Notes: generated by a model from the letters alone, not told the origin. Positions 48,599 to 58,320 are shown, numbered from the stretch's first letter. The stretch is DNA of 64,000 nucleotides from Armatimonadota bacterium (GCA_025354405.1 JANXMY010000150.1:85411-149410), one strand, 5' to 3'. Numbers and translations are program-made.

Positions 48599-49807
48599 AT
48601 GGACATCTTCGAGCGTTTCAACAGCAAGTTCGGCAAATGGTACGAAGGCCTCTTCGGCAGCGACGGCGGTGAGCTGCGTCCGAAAGATGTCCTCCGCAAA
48701 ATCATTGCCGCGATGGAAGACAACCGCAAAGAGGGCTTCGACAGCAAGATTTACGTTCCGAATAAATATATTTTGGAGCTGGCGGTCGCGGATCCGGAGG
48801 AGCGGGAGTATCTGCTGTCTTTTCTGGATGAAGAAGAGCTGGTCGTGGTGCTGCAAAAGTTCATGGCCCAGAATAGCTATAAAACGCGCGGTCCGCTCGA
48901 TTTCACGATTGCCGAAGTCCCGGAGGATGAGCGCGAAGCTCGGCAGGAAAAGCTGCGGGTGAAGGTGCGGTTCGAGAAGGGCGAGAAAGAGGCTGCCTCT
49001 ATTCTAAACTCTGGAGGGGTGAATTCTAGAGGGGCGGACAAAGAAGAGAGGGTGGGGGTAAGCCCCGCCTCTATGGAAGACCTGCCTACCGTCGCCGGGA
49101 TCTCGTTTCAAAGCGAAGACGATGATTCGACAGTCCCCGCCGTAGCGTGGGCATCGCTGGCTCTGACCGGTCCCGACGGGCGCAAAAGCCTGTATAGCCT
49201 GACCAAGCCCGTTGTGCAGATTGGCCGTTCGCGCAACGGGGCTAACGACCTGATATTGGATACCGATGGCATGGTCTCCAAAGGCCATGCCCGGCTGGAG
49301 CGGGAGCGCGACGGCTCCTGGACCCTGTACGATCTCGGCAGTACCAATGGGGTACGGGTCAATGGAAGCCGGATCGACGGCAACCGGATCGTGCGAGATG
49401 GCAACGAGATTGGGATTGGGGAGACGATTTTGCTCTTCCGGCAGGCGGAAGTTCTGCAGCTTGAACTTCCCTCTGCCGATAGCGCAGTCCCCCACGCCGT
49501 CGTCATGCCAGTGCGCCGTGCCAGTCTGATCGGCTCCGATGGCGAAGTGTACGTGCTGGCGTCGGAAACATTGATCGGCCGGGCGGTCACCTCCGACATC
49601 GTGCTTTCAGACCCCTCGGTCGCCTCCAAACATGCCCGTATCATTGCCCCGAGCGGCACCTCCTGCACCCTCGAAGATCTGGGCAGCGATAACGGAACCC
49701 GGGTCAATGACCGTCTTTTACCCACAGGCCGTCGCCAGCCGCTTTCCGAAGGTGATGTGCTTCTCTTCGGGTCTTATGAGATGCACTTCTCTGCTGGGAG
49801 CGTCTGA
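48599..49807 (+). CDS. FhaA-like protein: DUF3662 N-terminal domain plus two FHA domains
   Basis: MDIFERFNSKFGKWYEGLFGSDGGELRPKDVLRKIIAAMEDNRKEG; FHA1 IGRSRNGANDLILDTDGMVSKGHARL...DLGSTNGVRVNG; FHA2 IGRAVTSDIVLSDPSVASKHARI...DLGSDNGTRVND. Confidence 0.88.
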   Translation: MDIFERFNSKFGKWYEGLFGSDGGELRPKDVLRKIIAAMEDNRKEGFDSKIYVPNKYILELAVADPEEREYLLSFLDEEELVVVLQKFMAQNSYKTRGPLDFTIAEVPEDEREARQEKLRVKVRFEKGEKEAASILNSGGVNSRGADKEERVGVSPASMEDLPTVAGISFQSEDDDSTVPAVAWASLALTGPDGRKSLYSLTKPVVQIGRSRNGANDLILDTDGMVSKGHARLERERDGSWTLYDLGSTNGVRVNGSRIDGNRIVRDGNEIGIGETILLFRQAEVLQLELPSADSAVPHAVVMPVRRASLIGSDGEVYVLASETLIGRAVTSDIVLSDPSVASKHARIIAPSGTSCTLEDLGSDNGTRVNDRLLPTGRRQPLSEGDVLLFGSYEMHFSAGSV

Positions 49808-49905
49808 TGCACATTCTCCTTGGAATGCTGCATTACGCTTTTTTAGGCCTGCTGGTGCTGCTTTTGCTGTACGTACTCGCCCTGGTCAAACGGCATATGG
49901 ACTAG
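49807..49905 (+). CDS. 32-aa single-pass membrane microprotein, translationally coupled (TGATG) to the FHA gene
   Basis: ATG at 49807 overlaps the stop TGA 49805-49807; MHILLGMLHYAFLGLLVLLLLYVLALVKRHMD-stop. Below ORF-track length cutoff. Confidence 0.6.
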   Translation: MHILLGMLHYAFLGLLVLLLLYVLALVKRHMD

Positions 49906-49988
49906 GCAGCTTTTTCCTCAGCGACCACAAACTTCCTCGCTAACTTCCCCTCGCGTTTTCGCCCCAATCTGCCGACACTAAAGTACTG

Positions 49989-51107
49989 ATGCAGATTTCC
50001 CCCTCATTCTCGGCCACATTGGCACAGCCGGCGGCGGCGGCATTATCCCTGCTGGGACGGCTGGCTCACGCGGTGCAATCGATGCCGGTAGAGGCCGCTC
50101 CCCTCTGGCCGGTCACAGGCACACTCACGTCGAGCCGGGTACGGGCGACGCTGCTGGAAATGGGGTTGGCGGCGGCCGACGAGGATGTCGCACTGGCGGA
50201 GGCGTTAGCGCAGGCAGGAGTTCCTCTGACTGCGGCCTCCCTGGCGGCGGCCCATGGAGCGCTGGCACGTGCCCCGGGAGCAGCAGCGCAGGCGTATACA
50301 CTGGCTCTGACACTGGAGCTTCCGACCTCGCCGGGAATTCTCGCGGCTCTAACCACCACACTCGAAGCGCAGGCCGGAGGCAAATCACCGCTTACGGGAG
50401 CCTTGCCGGAGCAGGTTATGGGATGGCTGGGCCTCGGGGTCGAGGCTGGAACGGCGCCGCCCGCCCTGGCACGTCACCTGCGGGAATGGATGCTGCAAAC
50501 GGGCCGCAGCACGGAGCATCGCCTGCTGGCCGCCGGAAAATGGGGCGATCTCGGATTGCCGATCACCGATGCCCGGACCGCACTGCTGCGTCTCGCGCTG
50601 GCTTCAGGCGACCCGGCGATGCGCAACGAAGCAGATGCATTAGCATCGCACCTCGAAGGCCAGCAGCTTCTGAATCAAGCGGCGGTAAATGTCCACCACT
50701 CCCGGCCGGGAACTCCGCTTTACTTTGCCGTGCCGCTGGGGTTCGGCGGGCAGCCGAGCATGGCGGAGATGCGGCTCTGGCTGCCAAATTCCGTGCCAGA
50801 CGAAGAGGCGGAGGGAGAGGCGGATGTTCTTCGCGTGACGGTGCGTGTCGCCCCGCCGCGTTTGGGCCGTGTGCAGGCAGTTTTGACGGGCCGCCTCTCG
50901 GGCAGTCTGGTCTGTCGTTTGGGTGTCGAGAAACCGTCATCCCAGCGTCTCCTCGCCCGTCACACCGGCCTGCTGGCGGAAACGCTGAGTACTGCGGGCT
51001 GGACTTCCTGCGAAGTCCTCTGCCGCAGCCAGTCCGAATGGCCCCCTCTTTGGCACGGCGGGGATGCTCTGCTGACCCCGCGTACCAGTGTGGACCATTG
51101 TGTGTAG
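49989..51107 (+). CDS. FliK-like (hook-length control C-terminal fold) protein
   Basis: Ala/Leu-rich N-term and C-term VRVAPPRLGRVQAVLTGRLSGSLVCRLGVEKPSSQRLLARHTGLLAETLSTAGW resembling Flg_hook/FliK-C; followed by FlhB-C-like gene. Confidence 0.55.
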   Translation: MQISPSFSATLAQPAAAALSLLGRLAHAVQSMPVEAAPLWPVTGTLTSSRVRATLLEMGLAAADEDVALAEALAQAGVPLTAASLAAAHGALARAPGAAAQAYTLALTLELPTSPGILAALTTTLEAQAGGKSPLTGALPEQVMGWLGLGVEAGTAPPALARHLREWMLQTGRSTEHRLLAAGKWGDLGLPITDARTALLRLALASGDPAMRNEADALASHLEGQQLLNQAAVNVHHSRPGTPLYFAVPLGFGGQPSMAEMRLWLPNSVPDEEAEGEADVLRVTVRVAPPRLGRVQAVLTGRLSGSLVCRLGVEKPSSQRLLARHTGLLAETLSTAGWTSCEVLCRSQSEWPPLWHGGDALLTPRTSVDHCV

Positions 51108-51161
51108 CCTCTGAAGCCGATCTTTTTGAAGCCGATCTTATGGAAAGAGCAAGACCCACGG

Positions 51162-51428
51162 ATGAACCAAGAACCACAAACTGCGATTGCTTTGAAATAT
51201 ACTCCAGGGCGGGGTGAGGAAGCCCCGCGCGTCGTCGCCTCCGGGAACGGCCACATCGCTGACGAGATCCTGCGCATCGCGCGCGAAAATGATGTGCCTC
51301 TGCGTTCAGATCCTGCCCTCGCCGGTGCGTTGGCAACTTTGGATGTCGGTCAGCAGGTGCCTCAGGAGCTGTTCCGTGCCGTCGCCGAAGTGCTTGCGTT
51401 CGTCTATCAGATGAACGGCAAAGCGTAA
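51162..51428 (+). CDS. FlhB C-terminal-domain-like protein (YlqH-like)
   Basis: TAIALKYTPGRGEEAPRVVASGNGHIADEILRIARENDVPLRSDPALAGALATLDVGQQVPQELFRAVAEVLAFVYQ. Confidence 0.88.
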   Translation: MNQEPQTAIALKYTPGRGEEAPRVVASGNGHIADEILRIARENDVPLRSDPALAGALATLDVGQQVPQELFRAVAEVLAFVYQMNGKA

Positions 51429-51496
51429 CAAGCGCCTTCCACACTTAGGGTGGGGGGGCTCGGCTATCGGCTCAGCGTTTTCGGGTATACTGCCCT

Positions 51497-54115
51497 ATGA
51501 AAAAGCCTATGACCCGACGGCATTTCTTGACCCAGATGACCGCCTCGGGCGGGGCAGCCCTTCTGGGAGCAGCAGTGATCGAAGCTGCCCCCCTCACCAA
51601 ACCGCATTCACCCAAAAAATCCACTTCCCGAAAATCCTATCTTCCCACGCCTGCAGAGCAGCAGGAAAATACTCTCCGGCAGCAAGCGTATGAGGCTCTG
51701 GTCCGTCAGCCAGTCTTGAAGCTCAGCCTGGAGCCGCATTGGTTCGGCGGCAATGAGTATTTTTGGTACCGCAATGATGGAGCAGGCGGCACGCGGGAAT
51801 TTGTCCGCGTCAATGCAGCACTCGGCGTACGAACGATGGCTTTCGACCACCAAAAGCTGGCGAAGGGGCTGGCGAAAGCTTCCGGCAAAGCCTGCGAGGC
51901 AGAGAGGCTGCCGTTTGACAAAATTGCTTACACGGCAGATCTTACCGCAGTCGAGTTTGAAGCCGCTGGGAAGGCGTGGAAGTGTGACCAAGCTTCTTAT
52001 GTCTGCACGAGGGTTGGCGCCGTGGTCGCTGAGAAACCCCCCACACCAAAACCCGATAATCCTGGGGCACCTGCCGAAAGTGGCCCAAATTCTCCCGATG
52101 GCCGCTGGGCGGCGCGCATCTCAGATAATACGATCTGGGTGCGTAACGGCGGCGGCGCGGAGTCGGTATTGACGCATGCAGGGGCTGGCTCGCATCCATT
52201 TGGGGAGCAGCGCTGGTCGCCGGATTCGAAGACACTTGCAGTGTTTCAGATCGACGCTGCCGCGGTCAAAAGTGTCTACATGGTGGAGTCGTCTCCGTCA
52301 GACGGTGGGACCCGGGGTGTGCTGCATTCCCATAAATATGCTCAGCCGGGAGATAAGAACACGACCTACGCCCTCTGGCTTTGCAATCCTGCTGCGAAGT
52401 CCGTGGTTCCTGCCCAGATCGAGCCAAACGACTTCGGGGATGTGCCGGATCTCCAATGGAGTACAGATGGTCACACGGTCTTTTATGAAAAGACTGACCG
52501 AGGACATCAGCGATTTCGGGTGATTGCTGTCGATACGCGCACCGGAGAGACGCGCTCTGTGATCGACGAGCGCGCGAAAACGTTTATCAACACAAGTAAT
52601 TCGTACACCTACTACACGAAAAGTGCCGCTGAAATCATCTATCTTTCGGAGCAGGATGGCTGGCGCCATCTCTACCTTTACGACACGAAACTGGGAACGC
52701 TGAAAAACCAGATCACCCTGGGTCCATGGGTCGTTCGCGAGGTAGAGCGGGTCGATGAAGACGCCCGCCAAATCTGGTTCCAGGCCAGTGGAAGAAACCC
52801 CGAACAGGATCCATATTTTATCCACCACTGCCGAGTGAACTTCGATGGCACCGATCTGGTCGCGCTGACAGAAGGGAATGGCAGACATTCTCTGCAGTAT
52901 GCCCCGGACCGGACTTCGTTTGTCGATACGTACTCGCGGGCTGATTTGCCGCCGGTACACGAGCTGCGCCGGACGTCCGACGGCGCCCTGCTCTGCGCCC
53001 TGGAAACCGCCGACGTCTCGGCACTATCGGGGGGCGGCTGGAAAGCGCCGGAAGTCTTTTGCGCGAAAGGCCGCGACGGGGTCACGGATATCTGGGGCCT
53101 GGTCTTTCGGCCCTCAAATCTGGACCCAGCACTGTCGTATCCGATCCTTGAAAACATCTATGCGGGGCCGCAGGACTCGTTCGTCCGCAAGACCTTTGCC
53201 GTCCGCGATGAAATGCAGTCGCTGGCTAACCTGGGATTTATCGTGGTACAGTGCGACGGCATGGGGACGCGAAACCGCTCGAAGGCTTTTCATGATGTCT
53301 GCTGGCGCAATCTTAAGGATGGAGGGCTGCCGGACCGGATCGCCTGGATCTCGGCCCTGGCGCAAACTTATCCCTACTGCGATACCCGCCGAGTTGGAAT
53401 CTACGGTGTGTCGGCGGGCGGGCAAAGTGCAGCCGGTGCTTTGCTGTTTCATCCTGAGTTCTACAAAGTCGCTGTCGCAAGCTGCGGCTGCCATGATAAC
53501 CGGATCGACAAGCAGTGGTGGAACGAGCAGTGGATGGGATACCCTGTGGGACCGTGGTACGCGGATAGCTCGAATATCACCCACGCGGCTAACCTGCGAG
53601 GCAAGCTGCTGCTTTTGGTCGGTGAGCTGGATTCGAATGTCCCGCCTGAGTCCACCCTGCGGCTGGCAGATCACCTGATCAAAGTGGGCAAAGACTTTGA
53701 CCTACTGGTCCTTCCCGGTCTGGACCATACAGCGGGCGGGAGTTACGGTGAGCGCCGCCGCCGTGATTATTTTCTCCGGCATCTGCTGGGCGTCGAGCCG
53801 CCCGACCGCAACGTTCCAACGCCTTCCCTCACGGCGGTGCCTTTGGCTGCACATCCCGTGAGCGAAGAGCGCTCGCTGAGTGGGGAAGGAGGCGAAGAGA
53901 CGACGATTCGTTTCCACAACGAGTCCGGCCAGGCCATTGAATTATTCTGGCTGTCGGGCGGAAAGCGCGTTTCCTACGGCAAGGTCGCGCAGGGGGCGGC
54001 CCGCGAGATGCATACATACGCTGGCCATGCCTGGCTCGTAACCGATGCGGACGGAATTGCGCGTGAAATCTTTGTGGGTGATCCTCGGCCAGGAATCGCG
54101 GAGGTCAAGCCATAA
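51497..54115 (+). CDS. Tat-exported S9 family prolyl oligopeptidase / dipeptidyl-peptidase IV-like, with C-terminal VHL-beta-like domain
   Basis: MTRRHFLTQM Tat signal; DPP-IV-like propeller; GIYGVSAGGQSA nucleophile; C-term TTIRFHNESGQAIELFWLSGGKRVSYGKVAQGAAREMHTYAGHAWLVTDADG. Confidence 0.9.
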   Translation: MKKPMTRRHFLTQMTASGGAALLGAAVIEAAPLTKPHSPKKSTSRKSYLPTPAEQQENTLRQQAYEALVRQPVLKLSLEPHWFGGNEYFWYRNDGAGGTREFVRVNAALGVRTMAFDHQKLAKGLAKASGKACEAERLPFDKIAYTADLTAVEFEAAGKAWKCDQASYVCTRVGAVVAEKPPTPKPDNPGAPAESGPNSPDGRWAARISDNTIWVRNGGGAESVLTHAGAGSHPFGEQRWSPDSKTLAVFQIDAAAVKSVYMVESSPSDGGTRGVLHSHKYAQPGDKNTTYALWLCNPAAKSVVPAQIEPNDFGDVPDLQWSTDGHTVFYEKTDRGHQRFRVIAVDTRTGETRSVIDERAKTFINTSNSYTYYTKSAAEIIYLSEQDGWRHLYLYDTKLGTLKNQITLGPWVVREVERVDEDARQIWFQASGRNPEQDPYFIHHCRVNFDGTDLVALTEGNGRHSLQYAPDRTSFVDTYSRADLPPVHELRRTSDGALLCALETADVSALSGGGWKAPEVFCAKGRDGVTDIWGLVFRPSNLDPALSYPILENIYAGPQDSFVRKTFAVRDEMQSLANLGFIVVQCDGMGTRNRSKAFHDVCWRNLKDGGLPDRIAWISALAQTYPYCDTRRVGIYGVSAGGQSAAGALLFHPEFYKVAVASCGCHDNRIDKQWWNEQWMGYPVGPWYADSSNITHAANLRGKLLLLVGELDSNVPPESTLRLADHLIKVGKDFDLLVLPGLDHTAGGSYGERRRRDYFLRHLLGVEPPDRNVPTPSLTAVPLAAHPVSEERSLSGEGGEETTIRFHNESGQAIELFWLSGGKRVSYGKVAQGAAREMHTYAGHAWLVTDADGIAREIFVGDPRPGIAEVKP

Positions 54116-54133
54116 GCGCCGCCTCGTATCCTC

Positions 54134-55120
54134 TCACTTTTTTTTGCGCCCTAAATGCAGCTCCGCTGCGGCTCGGTACTCCCAGAGTTCGTCTGTCAGC
54201 AGGCCACGCCATCCCTCGCGAGTTTTGGTAAAGGCTTCGACAAATGAGTCGAAGAGGGCCTCCAGCCCGGTCGGCGTTTTGGCAAGCTGCGTTCCGGCGG
54301 CGTTTTCTGTCACCTGCTCCGCCGTCTGCATGGAAGCCAGTATCCCGCTGATATTCGGCTGGCTCAGAACCCAGTGGAGATGTGCCTGACCGGCGGTGAA
54401 GCCGTAGAAATTCTTTGTTAGGTTCCGATACCGCCAGGTGTTTGGGAAGCGAACGAAGGGGACTCCCCCTTCCCAGGAAAAAGTCTGTGCCGCCAGCGTC
54501 GGAATGTTCTTCGCCTGACAGGCGGGGAATAACCGGCTCGAGGCTCCCTGGTCAAAATAGTTGAACCGGGCCAGCACGATTTCCGGGGCGAATTGCTCCT
54601 GCTCGATCGCACGGGCCAGAGCATCGAACTCCGAGTAGCAGGTGACGCCGGTATGCACTATGGTCCCCGCGGTGACTGCTTCCGCGAGTGCCTTGCATGC
54701 CCCGGCCAGTCGGGCAGGAGTGTGGATCTCAGGCCGGTAGTCGTACAGGCAGAAAATGTCCAGAACGTCAACACCGAGGAGCACACGCTTGCGCTCGATT
54801 GCGGCATGGATCGCCGTCGCCGCCCCTTGCTCCGTGTCCGGGCAGCGATCCAGAGTATCGCCGTCGGTAGTGCTGACGGTGACTTCGCCGCGCACTCCCA
54901 GCGAGATTAACGACTGACCCAGAGACTGAGCTTCCCGTTCATAGGCAGCATGGAAGAAAGAGACTCCAGCGTCAAGGGCGGCACGCACTGTCGCCGCACG
55001 CTCCTCGGGTGATGCCAGATAGATATCGCTGTCCGGGGAAGTGGTGCCTGGTTCGCACCGAGTCGGCCGTTCGCCAAAAGCCAGTCGAGTAGGCCCAAGA
55101 AGCGTGTTAAATGTGGTCAT
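54134..55120 (-). CDS. Aldo/keto reductase family protein
   Basis: ALDAGVSFFHAAYE, LLGVDVLDIFCLYDYRPE, AGQAHLHWVLSQPNISGILASMQTAEQV. Confidence 0.85.
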   Translation of the reverse strand: MTTFNTLLGPTRLAFGERPTRCEPGTTSPDSDIYLASPEERAATVRAALDAGVSFFHAAYEREAQSLGQSLISLGVRGEVTVSTTDGDTLDRCPDTEQGAATAIHAAIERKRVLLGVDVLDIFCLYDYRPEIHTPARLAGACKALAEAVTAGTIVHTGVTCYSEFDALARAIEQEQFAPEIVLARFNYFDQGASSRLFPACQAKNIPTLAAQTFSWEGGVPFVRFPNTWRYRNLTKNFYGFTAGQAHLHWVLSQPNISGILASMQTAEQVTENAAGTQLAKTPTGLEALFDSFVEAFTKTREGWRGLLTDELWEYRAAAELHLGRKKK

Positions 55121-55188
55121 AAGACGCGATTGTACCAGATATGCTACAATCTCGGCTAAGATAACATCAAAACTACGAAATTGAAACT

Positions 55189-55671
55189 ATGAAACTGAAA
55201 CTCGACTTACATCCAATCTACAACGACAGCCGTGCCATCGACCTTGCCCTTCGCGGAATTATGGACGAGGCGATCGAAAAGCGCATTACCGAAGTCGAGA
55301 TCATTACCGGGATCGGCTCCGGTCAGCTTAAGAGAGCTGTGCTGCGCTTTCTGGACCAGCCGGAGCTGAAATCAATCTACCACCGAGTCGAAAAAGATGG
55401 GGATAACTGGGGCCGCTTATTTGTGCATTTCCGCTGGGAGCGTCTGCAGATGGCGAAAGCCGTAGCCGAGCCGGTGGAGAAGGCAGGGTACATCTGTTTC
55501 TGCTGCGGGACGGAAGTTTCCGTGGTGGTGAGTGCGGTAACCCTTCAGGAAGAGGGGCCGGAAACGAGAAATGTCGAGTGTCCTTCGTGCGGATCGCCTA
55601 ACCTTTTGACGCTTACCGCCAGCGTGCAGGGCGTAGTGAAGATTTCTGCTGTTTCGGGCTACGAATCGTGA
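55189..55671 (+). CDS. Smr-domain protein with C-terminal zinc ribbon
   Basis: LDLHPIYNDSRAIDLALRGIMDEAIEKRITEVEIITGIGSGQLKRAVLRFL; CFCC...CPSCGS. Confidence 0.85.
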   Translation: MKLKLDLHPIYNDSRAIDLALRGIMDEAIEKRITEVEIITGIGSGQLKRAVLRFLDQPELKSIYHRVEKDGDNWGRLFVHFRWERLQMAKAVAEPVEKAGYICFCCGTEVSVVVSAVTLQEEGPETRNVECPSCGSPNLLTLTASVQGVVKISAVSGYES

Positions 55672-56045
55672 CTGGTCCCTACCAGCTCATCCATATGCCA
55701 TCCGGGCATGTCGCCGCGATCGTGATGCGGGCAGAAAGCTGGTGGGCGAAAGGGTGGGGGGTGCTGGGCCGTCAAAGTCTGTCGTGCGGCGAAGGGCTGT
55801 GGCTGCCTGGAGTTGCCTCTATTCACACGTTTGGGGTACGTTTTCCGCTGGATCTGTTATTTCTCAGCGGGGACTTTACTTGTCTGCGGCAGGCTGCGCA
55901 GCTGCCACCGGGGTGCTGGAATTCGCGCGCGGCAGGTGCCTTCCATACGCTGGAGCTCGGGGCGGGAACACTCGCACAACGCGCTCCAATGGCGAGTGTG
56001 GGAGATCGTTGGATGCTGGAACGTTTACCCAAAGTCACTTGTTGA
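55668..56045 (+). CDS. DUF192 family protein
   Basis: GTG start overlapping the smr stop (GTGA); GLWLPGVASIHTFGVRFPLDLLFLS. Confidence 0.75.
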   Translation: MTGPYQLIHMPSGHVAAIVMRAESWWAKGWGVLGRQSLSCGEGLWLPGVASIHTFGVRFPLDLLFLSGDFTCLRQAAQLPPGCWNSRAAGAFHTLELGAGTLAQRAPMASVGDRWMLERLPKVTC

Positions 56046-56214
56046 ATAGATAAGAAACAGGGAACGCCAGCAAGAGCGTTTCCGTAAAGAAAGATACCAT
56101 CGTTGCCGATAAGAAGACAATGTGGTATACTATCGTATTCGCAGCAGAGACAACTGCGGGTGAATTTTAGAGGTCTTCCCGCGTCATTAGAACGACAGGG
56201 AAGGAGGCTTTTGT

Positions 56215-58164
56215 TTGAACACTAATCGCATCGTTCGCATTCTGCTCCCAATTGTGGTACTGCTCGCAGTGGCCTACTTCTTCACGAATGGCAATTCGAA
56301 GATGATGCACATGGGGGATTCGGAAAAGACCATACCCTATTCGCAGCTTTTGGATGAGATCTCCAGTGACAATGTCCTCAATGGGGATTTTGACAAAGAC
56401 ACGTTTACCGGGCATCTGACCAAGGGCAATCAGGCCTTTAACACTTATCTGGGCGGGGACAACCCGCAGCAGAGGCAGTATCTTGCAGATCAGCTCCATA
56501 CCCACGGCGTAAAGCATTTTGGCTATGCCAAACCTGCCATCTCCGATGCGATGAGCGCGATTCTTTCGATGATCGTACTGCCATTGGGCATCCTTTTCTT
56601 TTTCTGGATGTTCTTCCTGCGCCAGGCGCAGAGTGGTGGCAATCAGGCGATGTCCTTTGGCCGGTCTCGTGCCAAGCGGCTCAACGACAACGTTCCTAAA
56701 GTGACGTTTGACGATGTTGCCGGCGTGGATGAGGCCAAACAGGAGCTGCAGGAAGTCGTCGAGTTTCTTAAGAACCCGAAGAAGTTCCAGGCCCTGGGTG
56801 CCAAGATCCCGAAAGGCGTCTTGCTGCTCGGCCCTCCCGGATGCGGCAAAACGATGCTCGCCCGGGCCATTGCTGGGGAAGCAGGCGTCCCTTTCTTCCA
56901 TATTTCTGGTTCCGACTTCGTTGAGATGTTCGTCGGTGTCGGTGCCTCGCGTGTTCGCGACTTGTTCGACACGGCGAAAGCCAACCGACCTTCGTTGATC
57001 TTTATCGACGAAATCGATGCGGTCGGCCGCCAGCGCGGTGCAGGCATGGGCGGCGGACATGACGAGCGCGAGCAGACATTGAATCAGCTCCTGGTGGAGA
57101 TGGACGGTTTCGACCCGAATGCAGGGGTCATCATGATCGCCGCGACGAACCGGCCAGACGTTCTGGACCCGGCCCTGCTGCGTCCAGGCCGCTTTGACCG
57201 GCAGGTAACGGTTGACCCGCCCGATGTCCGGGGCCGCGAAGCGATCCTGAACGTCCATTTGCGCGGCAAGCCGCTGGCAGAGGAAGTCAGTGCACAACTG
57301 CTGGCTCGCCGTACTCCTGGCTTCAGTGGTGCGGACCTGGCGAATCTGGTCAACGAAGCAGCCCTTCTGGCCGCTCGCTACGACAAGACAAAGATTGGTG
57401 TCGACGACTTCAATGAAAGCGTTGACCGCGTAGTTGCCGGACCGCAGCGCAAGTCGCGGATCATGAACGACAAGACACGTGAGCGGATTGCGTACCATGA
57501 AGTCGGTCATGCGATCGTCGGTGAGCTTCTGCCGAATGCGGATCCTGTGCACAAGGTTTCGATCCTGCCACGTGGTCAGGCTCTCGGATACACAATGCAC
57601 TACCCGACCGAGGACAAGTACCTGACGACGGCTCAGGAGTTCCTGGAGCGCATCAGCTCCCTGCTGGCCGGACGCGTGGCGGAGGAGATTATCTTCAACG
57701 AAGTCACGACCGGTGCCTCGAACGACTTCGAGCGGGCCACCGCAATCGCGCGTTCGATGGTCTGCGAGTACGGCATGAGCAAAGCACTCGGCCCGGTCGT
57801 TCTTGGAACTCGCCACGGAAATCCATTCCTGGGACGAGACTGGAACGAAGAGCGGAACTACTCTGAGAATATCGCGCAGGAGATCGACCGCGAAGTACGC
57901 TCCATCATCGACGGATGCTACGAGCATTCTCGGCAGATCCTGACCGAGAACCGTGTCAAGATGGAAGACATCGTGCGCGTCCTTCTGCAGAAAGAGATAC
58001 TGGAGCGCGAGGATTTCATCGCCCTGCTCGAAGGAGCTAAGGCTTCAGAGTTCGTCGCACCACCTGCCTCTCCAATGGCACCGCCTTCTCAGGGAGACAC
58101 ACCTATCGTCTCGACACCAGAGAAGCCGCGCCGTGTTCCGGCACTGCGCCCGGAACCAGCCTAG
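56215..58164 (+). CDS. ftsH: ATP-dependent zinc metalloprotease FtsH
   Basis: [26 protein letters not shown] region, HEVGH zinc motif; TTG start with GGAGG upstream. Confidence 0.97.
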   Translation: MNTNRIVRILLPIVVLLAVAYFFTNGNSKMMHMGDSEKTIPYSQLLDEISSDNVLNGDFDKDTFTGHLTKGNQAFNTYLGGDNPQQRQYLADQLHTHGVKHFGYAKPAISDAMSAILSMIVLPLGILFFFWMFFLRQAQSGGNQAMSFGRSRAKRLNDNVPKVTFDDVAGVDEAKQELQEVVEFLKNPKKFQALGAKIPKGVLLLGPPGCGKTMLARAIAGEAGVPFFHISGSDFVEMFVGVGASRVRDLFDTAKANRPSLIFIDEIDAVGRQRGAGMGGGHDEREQTLNQLLVEMDGFDPNAGVIMIAATNRPDVLDPALLRPGRFDRQVTVDPPDVRGREAILNVHLRGKPLAEEVSAQLLARRTPGFSGADLANLVNEAALLAARYDKTKIGVDDFNESVDRVVAGPQRKSRIMNDKTRERIAYHEVGHAIVGELLPNADPVHKVSILPRGQALGYTMHYPTEDKYLTTAQEFLERISSLLAGRVAEEIIFNEVTTGASNDFERATAIARSMVCEYGMSKALGPVVLGTRHGNPFLGRDWNEERNYSENIAQEIDREVRSIIDGCYEHSRQILTENRVKMEDIVRVLLQKEILEREDFIALLEGAKASEFVAPPASPMAPPSQGDTPIVSTPEKPRRVPALRPEPA

Positions 58165-58196
58165 TCTGAATCGCGACTGAGACAAAATGTTCTCGA

Positions 58197-58224
58197 GGGC
58201 GGGGCAAGTCCCCGCCCTTTTTTT
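58197..58224 (+). terminator. Intrinsic terminator of ftsH
   Basis: AGGGCGGGG-caagt-CCCCGCCCTTTTTTT. Confidence 0.9.
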
Positions 58225-58275
58225 ACTGTGTAATCGATATCACGCAGCGACAGTTCGAGTTACGCCGCGGCAGTT

Positions 58276-58320
58276 CGAGTGGTTGAAAACCACTCGCTAG
58301 GTGAGGCGTCCTGCGGACGT
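58276..58320. repeat. Triloop hairpin modules (copy E, related to the nested hairpin family)
   Basis: CGAGTGGTT-GAA-AACCACTCG (58276-58296) followed by CGTCC-TGC-GGACG (58307-58319). Confidence 0.75.

Noticed and set aside
56167-57927. 586-aa minus-strand ORF antisense to ftsH
   Set aside because: Shadow ORF from codon bias of a clearly real ftsH on the plus strand; no recognisable domain in its translation.
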